Below are positions 24,905-33,148 of a DNA stretch of 64,000 bases, one piece after another. A program made the position numbers and the translations under genes. Each line of letters starts with the position of its first letter. The stretch's first letter is position 1. This stretch comes from Pueribacillus sp041725775 (GTDB taxonomy: Bacteria; Bacillota; Bacilli; Bacillales; UBA6769), in the NCBI RefSeq assembly GCF_041725775.1, contig NZ_JBEUEL010000001.1:124001-188000 (forward strand), read 5' to 3'. The notes beneath the pieces were generated by a model, which did no database searches, was not told the DNA's origin, and saw only the letters and a list, made by a program, of their open reading frames with translations.

Positions 24905-25605
24905 CCTGCCTATTGAGAAGTGCTTGCATCCTTCGTTGTTTGCTTCATTCGTTCTCTTATGAATGTTTTGTTCCATCCATAGTCTTCCGAAGTGAAAGGA
25001 TGTACTAGCGCAGAATTAAAGTACGCCGCCTAAAAGCCTCACGTCCTGTGAGAACGGTGGCACTTGCATATCGTGTCGTGTGCTTCGCAGGACTCCAACA
25101 CAGATCCGTCGAGTACGTCGAAACCATAATATAAAGGAAACTTGCTAATTGGCAAGCCTTTTAAGGCGCAGACAGAGGCCTAGCTGCGCTTATACTAGGG
25201 ACTTAAAATTTGCAACTACGTCGAGCTTCTTCTAGTTGCAAATGTAGAATAATACATCTTCGAATCATCTATTGGGTGTCTCGAACGTTGCGTACAAAGT
25301 TGCATTCCGATAAACTTCGCACCTAGTCTGTTAAAATATTTTCAATTAGGCGGATTAAGTTAGCGCAATTGTTGTAAAACACTCGCTTATGGCGTTACTT
25401 AACCCGCTTGTTCTCTAACGTTCAGAAATGCACTAATGCAAATCTTTAGAATTATCAAATGTTAGTCAACATGGACGTAACGTACTTAGTCTGCGTACTA
25501 TAAACTTCGTTCTTAATAGTGAGTATACTGAAAAATAAAGCTGGATTGAATCCAGTATTTGGACTGAAGCTTTTTTTGTTCTTTGAACAAAGAAAGCTTT
25601 TTTTA
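24905..25605 (+). ncRNA. Candidate large structured non-coding RNA (about 700 nt)
   Basis: There is no credible reading frame here, but helices follow one another almost without gaps. CATTC/GAATG at 24946-24965 lies inside CATCCTT/AAGGATG (24927-25002). Then come GTACT/AGTAC (25002-25024), and GCCGCC/GGTGGC enclosing CTCAC/GTGAG (25025-25061). GCATAT/GTGTGC follows at 25066-25083, then AAAGG and CTTGC against GCAAG and CCTTT (25133-25161), GCGCAG/CTGCGC (25166-25189) and the perfect 11-pair ATTTGCAACTA/TAGTTGCAAAT (25208-25243). Next are TTCGA/TCGAA (25259-25285), CCTA/TAGG (25322-25350) and a long stem at 25350-25407 with arms of 15 pairs. The stretch ends in a strong plus-strand terminator. 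It could be an independent RNA or a structured 3' end of yuiB mRNA. I could not match it to tmRNA, RNase P RNA, 6S, SRP RNA or a riboswitch class. Confidence 0.6.
25567..25604 (+). terminator. Strong terminator before yuiC
   Basis: A 15-base arm AAGCTTTTTTTGTTC pairs with GAACAAAGAAAGCTT at all but one position around a three-base loop, then TTTTT. A smaller hairpin CTGGA/TCCAG (25541-25555) precedes it. The terminator separates yuiB and the non-coding stretch from yuiC. Confidence 0.9.
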
Positions 25606-25673
25606 TGTGTATAAAACCTTCCATGCATAATTTTTCGCAAGACTGGAAATGCTTGCAGATGGGAGGAGTGTGA

Positions 25674-26351
25674 ATGCAAGAGATGAGAATAGCGAAGACG
25701 ATGATTCGTCGAAGTATCATGACGATGCTTTTCGTAATCGCATTGTTATCGACGTATACATCAATAACAGGCGTTCAAGCGAAAGAGCTGTCGAATTGGT
25801 TACGTGAACAAGAGATTGGTTCTGTCGGTGGCTTTATTAGTTTGAAAACGTTTTTTGAAGAATCGGTTGTTGCTTCATCTTTGCCTTCCTTACCTAGTAA
25901 TCAAGTAGAACAACATTCACTAGAGGAAGCGATCGATTGGTCACAATACCCAGCACAAAAAGTTGTTGCGACAGGTTATACTGCTGGGAAAGAATCGACA
26001 GGAAAATCACCTGGTGATCCAGCGTATGGGATTACATACTCAGGTGTAAAAGTGAAGCGGGATTTATATTCGACTATTGCAGCAGATCCGAACGTATTTC
26101 CTATCGGCACTGTGCTATTTATACCTGGTTACGGCTACGGAGTTGTAGCAGATACTGGTTCAGCCATTAAAGGTGCAAAAATTGATTTGTATTTTGAAAC
26201 CGTTCAAGATGTGTACGAGCAATGGGGAAAGCGTGAAGTTACCGTTTATACTGTTGAACGAGGAGATGGAAGCTTAACAGAAGAAGTCCTTCAGCAGTTG
26301 AATGAAGATGAAGCAATGCAAGTATTTCGTCAACAATATATAGAAAGTTAA
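25674..26351 (+). CDS. yuiC: YuiC-like exported 3D-domain protein (MltA-like fold)
   Basis: A secreted or membrane-anchored cell-wall protein of 225 residues. An N-terminal signal/anchor helix lies at about 14-36 (MTMLFVIALLSTYTSITGVQA). A linker follows, then a C-terminal 3D domain named after three conserved aspartates: VVATGYTAGKESTG opens it, ADPNVFPIGTVLFIPGYG lies in the middle, and VVADTGSAIKGAKIDLYF carries the key aspartates. 3D domains share the fold of lytic transglycosylase MltA and are found in RpfB/Sps resuscitation or stationary-phase survival proteins, so peptidoglycan cleavage is likely. GGGAGGAG precedes the ATG. The gene is closed by a terminator shared with the convergent bioY. 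Confidence 0.9.
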   Translation: MQEMRIAKTMIRRSIMTMLFVIALLSTYTSITGVQAKELSNWLREQEIGSVGGFISLKTFFEESVVASSLPSLPSNQVEQHSLEEAIDWSQYPAQKVVATGYTAGKESTGKSPGDPAYGITYSGVKVKRDLYSTIAADPNVFPIGTVLFIPGYGYGVVADTGSAIKGAKIDLYFETVQDVYEQWGKREVTVYTVERGDGSLTEEVLQQLNEDEAMQVFRQQYIES

Positions 26352-26380
26352 AACCCAATGAGGAAATCATTGGGTTTTTT
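26352..26380. terminator. Bidirectional terminator between yuiC and bioY
   Basis: AACCCAATGA and TCATTGGGTT form a ten-pair stem with a five-base loop, followed by TTTT on the plus strand and an A-tract before it. Confidence 0.85.
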
Positions 26381-26405
26381 ACTCATTGTTTTACGGCGGT
26401 TAAGG

Positions 26406-26999
26406 TTAAGCAGCAGTTTGTTTGGAAAGGTTTCCTGAACGGTGAAGCGCATGATAAATTCGTGGAGCCATCATTGCAGTTAAAGCTGTTAATATAATGT
26501 CTTTTGGCAAAGGGGGTAGCATCCAAAGCCATGCCAATGCGTACGTGAAACCTTCGGGTGCATCAGCCCACAACTTATAAGCGAAATACATATAGTTTGT
26601 TCCAACGATATAGTTAATGACGAGTCCGATGAAGCAAGCTGTTAAAAAGCGTGTGAATGAAGGTTTTTTGACGCTTTCAATGATTTTTCCAACAACGTAT
26701 GTAACGAGCAGATAAGATAAAATAAATCCAAATGTCGGTTTAATTAAAATAACGGGTCCACCTGTGAATTGGGCAAAGACGGGCGCACCGACTAAACCAA
26801 TTAAAATATAAAGAAGCATTGATAAAGTTCCGAGTCGACTTCCGAGGATAGCCCCTGCCATAATTGCAAAAAACGTTTGTAGCGTAATCGGTACACCACC
26901 GATGACGAGAAATTGGGCAATATTCGCTCCGATGCCCATTAGCGCCGCAAACAGTGCCATAAACGTTAAATCAATTGCACGAAATTTCTTTTTTGTCAT
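26406..26999 (-). CDS. bioY: Biotin transporter BioY (ECF-type S component)
   Basis: The substrate-binding S component of a biotin importer, 197 residues and about six membrane helices. The N-terminal helix LTFMALFAALMGIGANI, the segment GVPITLQTFFAIMAGAILG (classic BioY motif) and GPVILIKPTFGFILSYLL are diagnostic. It may work alone or with the general ECF energizing module, which is not encoded here. The BirA-type operator 55 bases upstream indicates repression when biotin is plentiful. It stands on the same strand as the men operon but has its own promoter. Confidence 0.94.
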   Translation of the reverse strand: MTKKKFRAIDLTFMALFAALMGIGANIAQFLVIGGVPITLQTFFAIMAGAILGSRLGTLSMLLYILIGLVGAPVFAQFTGGPVILIKPTFGFILSYLLVTYVVGKIIESVKKPSFTRFLTACFIGLVINYIVGTNYMYFAYKLWADAPEGFTYALAWLWMLPPLPKDIILTALTAMMAPRIYHALHRSGNLSKQTAA

Positions 27000-27053
27000 C
27001 TTTATAAACTCCTTTTTACTAAGCTTATTGAAAGCATAATAAAAAGCTCAGTA

Positions 27054-27086
27054 AATGTCAACTTAATTTTTAATTTGGTTGACATT
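27054..27086 (-). promoter_or_regulatory. BirA-type biotin operator and bioY promoter
   Basis: AATGTCAAC and GTTGACATT are perfect inverted arms separated by 15 bases, the layout of Firmicutes BirA operators. On the minus strand the downstream-facing arm supplies a TTGACA -35 box, followed after 17 bases by TATGCT as -10 for bioY. So repressor binding would cover the promoter. The operator also touches the last two bases of the menC stop codon. Confidence 0.75.
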
Positions 27087-28194
27087 AGGTAATCGTAGTT
27101 GATTTTAACGTGAAAGCTGTAAGTGCTTTTCTATCGATTTCATAACCGATACCAGCATTAGTTGGCACACTAATAAATCCATCATTCATCGTTACTTCAG
27201 GTACAATAATGTCACGATCCCAATAACGAGAAGAGGCAGATGTATCGCCTGGAAGTGTGAAGTTATCTAAACTTGAAATCGCAATGTTATGTGCTCTTCC
27301 AATTCCTGAGTCAAGCATGCCTCCACACCAGACAGGGATGTTTTTTGCTTTACAAAGGTCGTGAATTTGTTTTGAAGCAGTCAATCCACCAACTTTAGCG
27401 ACTTTAATCGCGATCATTTGACAACTTTTCAGTTGAATCGCTTGGAATGCATCGTGATAAGAATTAATACTTTCGTCAAGACAAATCGGTGTTTTTAACT
27501 GTTTCTGCAGTTGAGCATGCTCGACAAAATCATTCGCTGCAAGTGGCTGTTCAATCATGAGTAAATTGTAGTGATCCAGTCGTTTTAATAAGTCAATGTC
27601 ATGAAGAGTATAATCAGAATTTGCATCAACCATCAGTGCCAGTGACGGAAAATGTTTTCGAATCGGTGAGAGAATAGCATTTTCCATTCCTCGTTTGATT
27701 TTCACTTTAATCCGCTTATAGCCTTGCTCAATATACTGTTCGATTGTGTTGAGCAAGGTTAATTCGTTTTCCTGAATTCCAATTGCCGCACCGACTTCGA
27801 TTTTGTACTTATTACCTCCAAGTAGTTTACTAAGTGGCTGATTTTTTCGTTTTGCATAGACATCCCAAATGGCTCCTTCAATGGACGCCTTTGCCATATT
27901 GTTACGTTTAATATTCTGAAATAGCATCTGTACATCATTTGGATGCTCGATTCGTTTGTTCAAAACGAGTGGGACTAAAAAGTCGTTTAGCATATGCCAT
28001 GCTGTTTGAATCGTTTCTTCTGTATACCAAGGTGAAGCGAATGCAGAGCATTCTCCCCAACCAATGACACCGTCCTTATCCTTCATTTCAACGATGATCA
28101 ACTCACGATTTTTTGTTGTACTAGCGCTTGTAACGAACGGTGTTTTTAATTCCATTTCGATATGGTGTAGGCTGACACTTTCAATGTGCATCAA
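27085..28194 (-). CDS. menC: o-Succinylbenzoate synthase
   Basis: An enolase-superfamily enzyme that dehydrates SHCHC to o-succinylbenzoate in menaquinone synthesis. The catalytic lysine motif is IKVKIKRG (near 160-167); metal-binding acids are MVDANSDY (D near 190), MIEQPLA (E near 215) and CLDESI (D near 240); the second lysine is in AIKVAKVGGLT near 264. 369 residues, the length of the Bacillus NSAR/OSBS group, whose members may also racemise N-acylamino acids. It is the last gene of the men operon and overlaps menE by four bases. Confidence 0.94.
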   Translation of the reverse strand: MMHIESVSLHHIEMELKTPFVTSASTTKNRELIIVEMKDKDGVIGWGECSAFASPWYTEETIQTAWHMLNDFLVPLVLNKRIEHPNDVQMLFQNIKRNNMAKASIEGAIWDVYAKRKNQPLSKLLGGNKYKIEVGAAIGIQENELTLLNTIEQYIEQGYKRIKVKIKRGMENAILSPIRKHFPSLALMVDANSDYTLHDIDLLKRLDHYNLLMIEQPLAANDFVEHAQLQKQLKTPICLDESINSYHDAFQAIQLKSCQMIAIKVAKVGGLTASKQIHDLCKAKNIPVWCGGMLDSGIGRAHNIAISSLDNFTLPGDTSASSRYWDRDIIVPEVTMNDGFISVPTNAGIGYEIDRKALTAFTLKSTTIT

Positions 28195-29669
28195 CGATTC
28201 CTTCCTTCATCGATGAGGTGAATAAGTTCGCGACGTAACAGTTTGTTCGCTCCATTTCTCGGCAATTTATGAGCAAAATAAATGCGTTTCGGAAGTTTGT
28301 AGCGAGCTAATTTTTCTTTGCAGAAGTTAAGCAACTGTTGCTCTGTCACTTCCGATGTAGTTACGACAAATGCAATTGGAACTTGTCCCCACGTTTTGTC
28401 ACTTATCCTGGTCACTCCAGCATCAACGACTTTAGGGTGTGAAAGAAGAGTAGCTTCAATTTCTGCTGGATAGACGTTTTCTCCACCGGAAATAATGAGG
28501 TCACTTCTTCGGTCGATGACGTAAAGAAAGCCGTCTTCATCGAGGTAACCGAGGTCGCCTGTATACAACCAGCCATTTTTGATTGTTTTTTTCGTTTCTT
28601 CGTTGCGATGCAAGTACCCTTTTGTTACAGTTGGCCCTCTGACAATAATTTCACCAACTTCGTTTGGAGGTGTTAATACGCCATTGTTTTCTATTTTGAT
28701 ATTAGAATGAAACAAAGGTTTTCCTGCTGAACCAATTTTTTTCAGCATATATTCCGATGATAACGTCACAATTTGTGAGGCCGTTTCTGTCATGCCGTAC
28801 GTTTGATAAACGGGAATTTTTCGTTCTGTACATTTTTCGAGCAAGGGGAGAGGAGCAGGTCCGCCTCCAAGTAACATGCAGCGAAAGCTCTTTGGATAGT
28901 TGTTCGTCTGCCTTTGAAGAATTTGCGATAGCATCGCACTTACGACGGAGACAATTGTAACACTGTCATTTACGATCGCTTCGTTTACTTTTTCAGGTTG
29001 AAACCGTTTTTGGATGACGATCGGAATACCGTATATCACACTTCGTATGACGATCGATAATCCACTCATATGAAACATTGGAACGGCGCAAAGCCATTTA
29101 TCATTTTCATGTAATCCGAGATTTAAACTAGAGCCAATCGCACTCCACCAATGGTTCCCGTACGTTAAAATGACACCTTTCGGCGAACCTGTCGTTCCTG
29201 ACGTATACATTATAGTATGGTGCTCGTCTAAGTGAATCTCTGTACGAATAGTTGTTTCTAATTCATCCATACTAGCGACATCTTGGAAACGTAGTGCTCT
29301 TGTTTTTAACTTGTCACAAGCTTCGAGTGCATTGTTAGCGAATGAATCATCATAGATTAGTACTTTTGGATTAGAATCATGTAATTGATAGTGGAGTTCT
29401 GAAGCGGTTAAGCGACTGTTAAGCGGAACGATGGTCGCTCCTAAATATTCCAAAGCGTGAATAATTTCAACGGTATGTATCCCGTTCTCAAGTAAAAAAG
29501 CAACTGAATCTCCACTTTTGATTTGAAAAGAAGCTAGTTTTCGTGCGAGCGAGGTTGCACGTAGATGTAATTGGAAAAATGAAATGTGTTCACCTTCAAA
29601 TTCGATAGCAATCCGATCCGGAGTGAGATTTGCGCGTTTGTAAAGCCAATTTGGCATACGTTCATGCAT
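28191..29669 (-). CDS. menE: o-Succinylbenzoate-CoA ligase
   Basis: Activates o-succinylbenzoate to its CoA thioester through an acyl-adenylate. The 492-residue ANL-family enzyme shows the P-loop MYTSGTTGSPKGVILTYGNH near 155-174, the motif YQTYGMTETAS near 278, YTGDLGYLDEDGFLYV near 364 and the C-terminal lysine region ending with GANKLLRRE. ATG 29669 is chosen since TGGAGG precedes it; ATG 29684 lies upstream of that site. The end overlaps the menC start by four bases. The perfect hairpin at 29693-29722 separates it from menB and could lower menE-menC expression. Confidence 0.95.
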   Translation of the reverse strand: MHERMPNWLYKRANLTPDRIAIEFEGEHISFFQLHLRATSLARKLASFQIKSGDSVAFLLENGIHTVEIIHALEYLGATIVPLNSRLTASELHYQLHDSNPKVLIYDDSFANNALEACDKLKTRALRFQDVASMDELETTIRTEIHLDEHHTIMYTSGTTGSPKGVILTYGNHWWSAIGSSLNLGLHENDKWLCAVPMFHMSGLSIVIRSVIYGIPIVIQKRFQPEKVNEAIVNDSVTIVSVVSAMLSQILQRQTNNYPKSFRCMLLGGGPAPLPLLEKCTERKIPVYQTYGMTETASQIVTLSSEYMLKKIGSAGKPLFHSNIKIENNGVLTPPNEVGEIIVRGPTVTKGYLHRNEETKKTIKNGWLYTGDLGYLDEDGFLYVIDRRSDLIISGGENVYPAEIEATLLSHPKVVDAGVTRISDKTWGQVPIAFVVTTSEVTEQQLLNFCKEKLARYKLPKRIYFAHKLPRNGANKLLRRELIHLIDEGRNR

Positions 29670-29692
29670 GTAAAAGTCCTCCATTCAAATAA

Positions 29693-29722
29693 ATCAGCTT
29701 GATGACAACGCATCAAGCTGAT
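29693..29722 (-). promoter_or_regulatory. Intra-operon hairpin between menB and menE
   Basis: ATCAGCTTGATG and CATCAAGCTGAT form a perfect 12-pair stem with a six-base loop. On the minus strand it is followed by TTTATTT, an imperfect U-tract. It is best read as a partial terminator or an mRNA-processing/stability element within the men operon. Confidence 0.6.
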
Positions 29723-29736
29723 ATCGTAACATTTGA

Positions 29737-30555
29737 TTAAGGGAAACGTGGAAATTGATCGAAGTCTGGTTTTCTTTTTTCTTTGAATGCGTCGCGTCCT
29801 TCTTTTGCTTCTTCCGTTGTGTAGTAAAGCAGTGTCGCATCTCCCCCAAGCTGTTGAAGACCCGCTAAACCATCTGTATCTGCATTGAAAGAAGCTTTTA
29901 AGAAGCGTAATGCTGTCGGGCTTTTTTCAAGCATTTCATTACACCATTGAACCGTTTCTTCTTCTAGCTTTTCTAATGGCACTACTGTATTTACTAATCC
30001 CATGTCAAGTGCTTGCTGTGCATCGTATTGACGGCATAAATACCAAATTTCACGTGCTTTTTTATGCCCGATAATGCGTGCTAAGTAACCAGCACCGTAG
30101 CCCGCGTCGAAACTTCCAACCTTTGGACCTGTTTGTCCAAAAATGGCATTATCAGCTGCGATCGTTAAATCACAGACGATATGAAGGACATGACCACCAC
30201 CGATCGCATAGCCAGCAACCATCGCAACAACTGGTTTTGGTATAACACGGATTAAACGTTGCAAGTCGAGTACGTTCAAGCGTGGGATTTGGTCTTCACC
30301 GACATAACCTCCATGACCGCGAACCGTTTGGTCTCCACCGGAGCAAAATGCTTTGTCTCCAGCACCAGTTAAAATGATAACACCAATGCTTGAATCGTCG
30401 CGTGCAAAGGCAAAAGCATCGATCAGTTCCATTACCGTTTTTGGACGGAATGCGTTATGTACTTCTGGACGGTTAATTGTTATTTTCGCAATTGCACCGT
30501 GTGTTTCATAAATAATATCTTCATAATCTCTTGTTTTTTCCCATTGTACAGCCAT
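29737..30555 (-). CDS. menB: 1,4-Dihydroxy-2-naphthoyl-CoA synthase
   Basis: A crotonase-fold enzyme that cyclises o-succinylbenzoyl-CoA to 1,4-dihydroxy-2-naphthoyl-CoA. The 272-residue product shows the oxyanion-hole blocks KAFCSGGDQTVRGHGGY (near 68-84) and GYAIGGGHVLHIVCDL, TGPKVGSFDAGYGAGYLAR near 141, and the C-terminal KRKPDFDQFPRFP typical of MenB. Its stop codon touches the region following the menH stop: menH ends and menB starts at the same base, 30555. GGAGGAG within the end of menH is the binding site. Confidence 0.97.
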   Translation of the reverse strand: MAVQWEKTRDYEDIIYETHGAIAKITINRPEVHNAFRPKTVMELIDAFAFARDDSSIGVIILTGAGDKAFCSGGDQTVRGHGGYVGEDQIPRLNVLDLQRLIRVIPKPVVAMVAGYAIGGGHVLHIVCDLTIAADNAIFGQTGPKVGSFDAGYGAGYLARIIGHKKAREIWYLCRQYDAQQALDMGLVNTVVPLEKLEEETVQWCNEMLEKSPTALRFLKASFNADTDGLAGLQQLGGDATLLYYTTEEAKEGRDAFKEKRKPDFDQFPRFP

Positions 30556-31379
30556 TAAAATAGCTCCTCCTTAAATTGATGTAAAAAATCTAATACTAGT
30601 TTACTGAATCGGTCTTTTTTTTCAAAATGAACGGTATGTCCAGCATCGTCAACGATCGCAAGTTTGGCTCGCTTCACTTGTTCGTTTATCTGTTTCGCAA
30701 TGGATACATATTTCGTATCTAGCGCTCCTGTAATAAGTAAAATAGGCATCGAGAGTGTCGGGAGGCATGTCCATAACGACGGTTGTGCGCCTGTTCCCAT
30801 CCCACGTAAACTGTTGGCTAGTCCGCGAATGCTGTTTTGTAAACGAAGTGAACGAAGTCTTGCTTTCTCTTCTAATCTTACTCTTTTTTGTGTTTGAAAT
30901 AAAGGAATGTTCTCCCAATGATGAATAAACGCTTCGATCCCAGCTTGCTCGATAAAATTTGCAAGTTTTGCATCAGATTCGACTCTTTCCCTTCGTTCAC
31001 GGTCTGTCTTTAAGCCGGGTGAGCTACTTTCTAACATTAACGATTGAATACGTGCTGGATAACGGCATGCAAGCATTAGTGCAAGTCTTCCACCCATTGA
31101 ATAGCCAAGTAGATGGCATTTTTCGACATTTAATTGATTTAACAATTCAACGAGGTCATCTGCAGCATTTTCAATCGAATACCGTTCTGGATGAGTCGGA
31201 GCATCTGTCTGACCGTGCCCCATTAAATCAACTGAGATCGTCATGTAATCAGTCGAGAACTTTGGTATAAACGGATCCCAAGTTGCGAGGGAACCTGTAA
31301 ATCCGTGTAATAAAAGAAGTGGTGGTCCAGAACCTACAATGTTTACGTTATATTCTAATGAATTGATTTTGTAGATCAT
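30555..31379 (-). CDS. menH: SHCHC synthase, alpha/beta hydrolase
   Basis: Eliminates pyruvate from SEPHCHC to give SHCHC in menaquinone synthesis. It is an alpha/beta-hydrolase of about 274 residues with oxyanion region LLLHGFTGS, nucleophile elbow GYSMGGR (S near 98), the acid in GALDTKYV (D near 220) and catalytic histidine in DAGHTVHFE (near 247). ATG 31379 is preferred, as AAGGA lies eight bases upstream; ATG 31385 would be too close. It sits between menD and menB as in other Bacillaceae. Confidence 0.92.
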   Translation of the reverse strand: MIYKINSLEYNVNIVGSGPPLLLLHGFTGSLATWDPFIPKFSTDYMTISVDLMGHGQTDAPTHPERYSIENAADDLVELLNQLNVEKCHLLGYSMGGRLALMLACRYPARIQSLMLESSSPGLKTDRERRERVESDAKLANFIEQAGIEAFIHHWENIPLFQTQKRVRLEEKARLRSLRLQNSIRGLANSLRGMGTGAQPSLWTCLPTLSMPILLITGALDTKYVSIAKQINEQVKRAKLAIVDDAGHTVHFEKKDRFSKLVLDFLHQFKEELF

Positions 31380-31390
31380 CTTCATTATCC

Positions 31391-33148
31391 TTACATGAAA
31401 TTCGTGAGAATTTCTTTTTCAACTTTACTCCATATATCACGATGGATGTTAACATTTTCTTGCCGTTCTGTAACGACTTCAATGACGTGTAAGCCAGTTT
31501 CATTAACGCTGTTTTTATACACATTTCGAAATTCGTCCCAATTTCTTACACGCTTGAAAATTCCACCGTACATTTCGACGGCATGATGAAAGTCAAGCCC
31601 GATTGGGGTGCCAAACAATTGCTCAAAATAGGGAAGTTTAGATTCTGCTTGTGGCAAAAATGAAAAAATCCCGCCACCATCATTGTTTACGACGACAATC
31701 GTTAGATTTAAATTGTATAGTTTTGCCGCTAGCAATCCATTTAAGTCATGAAAAAACGATAAATCTCCGATTACGAGAACGCTACTTTTGAAATGAGTGC
31801 TTGCACCTAAAGCAGTTGAAACGATACCGTCAATCCCATTTGCGCCACGGTTTCCCATCGTGACGAGCTGTTTTTCACTTGTAAATAAAAACGTATCCAA
31901 ATCACGGATCGGCATGCTGTTGCCGACGAATAATAGTGCATTGTCTGGAAGCATAGACACAGCTTCTAGCATAAGTTGACCTTCATTAAGAGTAGAGCGT
32001 TTAATCGAACGGAGAATAACATTTTTTGTAAGTGAGTTTACTTCTTGCCACACGCGCAACCATGCTTCATTTTCTTGTTTGTTCTGTAATTGAATAATGT
32101 CACCCATTTTCTCACAGAATGTTGATGGCTTTACATAAACCATATAATCTGCTGATAGAGTCGGGTCCCGCCAGCCTGTCCCTTCATCAACGATAATTTG
32201 CTGGCAATGAGGGTTATTTTGTATAAAAAGCAATAGCGGTTTAGAAACAGGCATTGCTCCGAAACGGATAATGAGTTCGGGCTTGTATTTTTCGACGAAC
32301 TGTTTAACGCGTAAAAAAGCATCATAACTATCAATGATGAGAGCTTTATCGTGTGTTCCGGTGCGTAGCTGTGAAAGCGGATCTGTTAGAACGGGAAAAC
32401 GTAGCTTTTCTGCTAATGCAATGATGTCAGCTTGATCTTCTAAGTTATCCGATGGTCCACATACGATAAGCCCTTTTGAAGAACGAGATATTTTTTTTCC
32501 GAGCTGCTCCAATTGCGTTTCTGAAACATGACGATCACCAGTTACGACGGTCGTAAATGGTGATCCGTCAGTACGACTGCTTTCCCAAAGGGACGGTAAT
32601 GAAAGATTGGGAAGGAGTGGTTCACGAAATGGAAAGTTCACATGTACCGGTCCCGCAGGTGCATCGGTTGCATTCGCAACTGCCCGAGAGGCACAAATTC
32701 GTGAATAATGAAGCATATCCTCTGTTTCTTCAGGTAACGCCATGTCGACAAACCATTTCGGGTATGTGCTAAATAAGCGGACTTGGTCGATCGTTTGTGG
32801 TGCACCGCTATCCCGTAATTCGTGGGGACGATCAGCGGTGAGCACGATAAGGGGTACTCTTGCTAGTTTAGCTTCAACAACAGCAGGATAGTAATTAGCA
32901 GCGGCTGTTCCAGATGTACAAAGGATGGCAACAGGTTCATTCTTCGCTTTAGCTAAGCCTAATGCAAAAAAAGCTGCCGAACGTTCATCAACGTGTAACC
33001 AAGTTGAAATGGATGAATGTTCCGCGAGCAAAAGTGCTAGCGGCGTCGAGCGAGAACCCGGGCTAATGACAGCATGTCGGGTTCCTGAACGGACAAGTTC
33101 ATCGACGAACGCGGCAGTATATTTCGTAAGTGTATGTTGTTCAGTCAT
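31391..33148 (-). CDS. menD: SEPHCHC synthase (MenD)
   Basis: A thiamine-diphosphate enzyme which condenses isochorismate with 2-oxoglutarate. The 585-residue protein shows the N-terminal motif HAVISPGSRSTPLALLLAEH, the cofactor-activating glutamate in HVDERSAAFFALG (near 53-65), and the ThDP/Mg-binding block VIGDLSFFHDLNGL followed by VVVNNDGGGIFSFLPQ. It overlaps the end of menF by eight bases, indicating coupled translation. Confidence 0.97.
   Translation of the reverse strand: MTEQHTLTKYTAAFVDELVRSGTRHAVISPGSRSTPLALLLAEHSSISTWLHVDERSAAFFALGLAKAKNEPVAILCTSGTAAANYYPAVVEAKLARVPLIVLTADRPHELRDSGAPQTIDQVRLFSTYPKWFVDMALPEETEDMLHYSRICASRAVANATDAPAGPVHVNFPFREPLLPNLSLPSLWESSRTDGSPFTTVVTGDRHVSETQLEQLGKKISRSSKGLIVCGPSDNLEDQADIIALAEKLRFPVLTDPLSQLRTGTHDKALIIDSYDAFLRVKQFVEKYKPELIIRFGAMPVSKPLLLFIQNNPHCQQIIVDEGTGWRDPTLSADYMVYVKPSTFCEKMGDIIQLQNKQENEAWLRVWQEVNSLTKNVILRSIKRSTLNEGQLMLEAVSMLPDNALLFVGNSMPIRDLDTFLFTSEKQLVTMGNRGANGIDGIVSTALGASTHFKSSVLVIGDLSFFHDLNGLLAAKLYNLNLTIVVVNNDGGGIFSFLPQAESKLPYFEQLFGTPIGLDFHHAVEMYGGIFKRVRNWDEFRNVYKNSVNETGLHVIEVVTERQENVNIHRDIWSKVEKEILTNFM

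Noticed and set aside
24905..25605. tmRNA, RNase P RNA, 6S RNA, a T-box, a c-di-AMP (ydaO) riboswitch or a group I/II intron in the structured region
   Set aside because: I could not find the conserved sequence blocks of any of these (for instance no T-box TGGNACCGCG and no group II domain V), although GGTGGCAC looked T-box-like at first.
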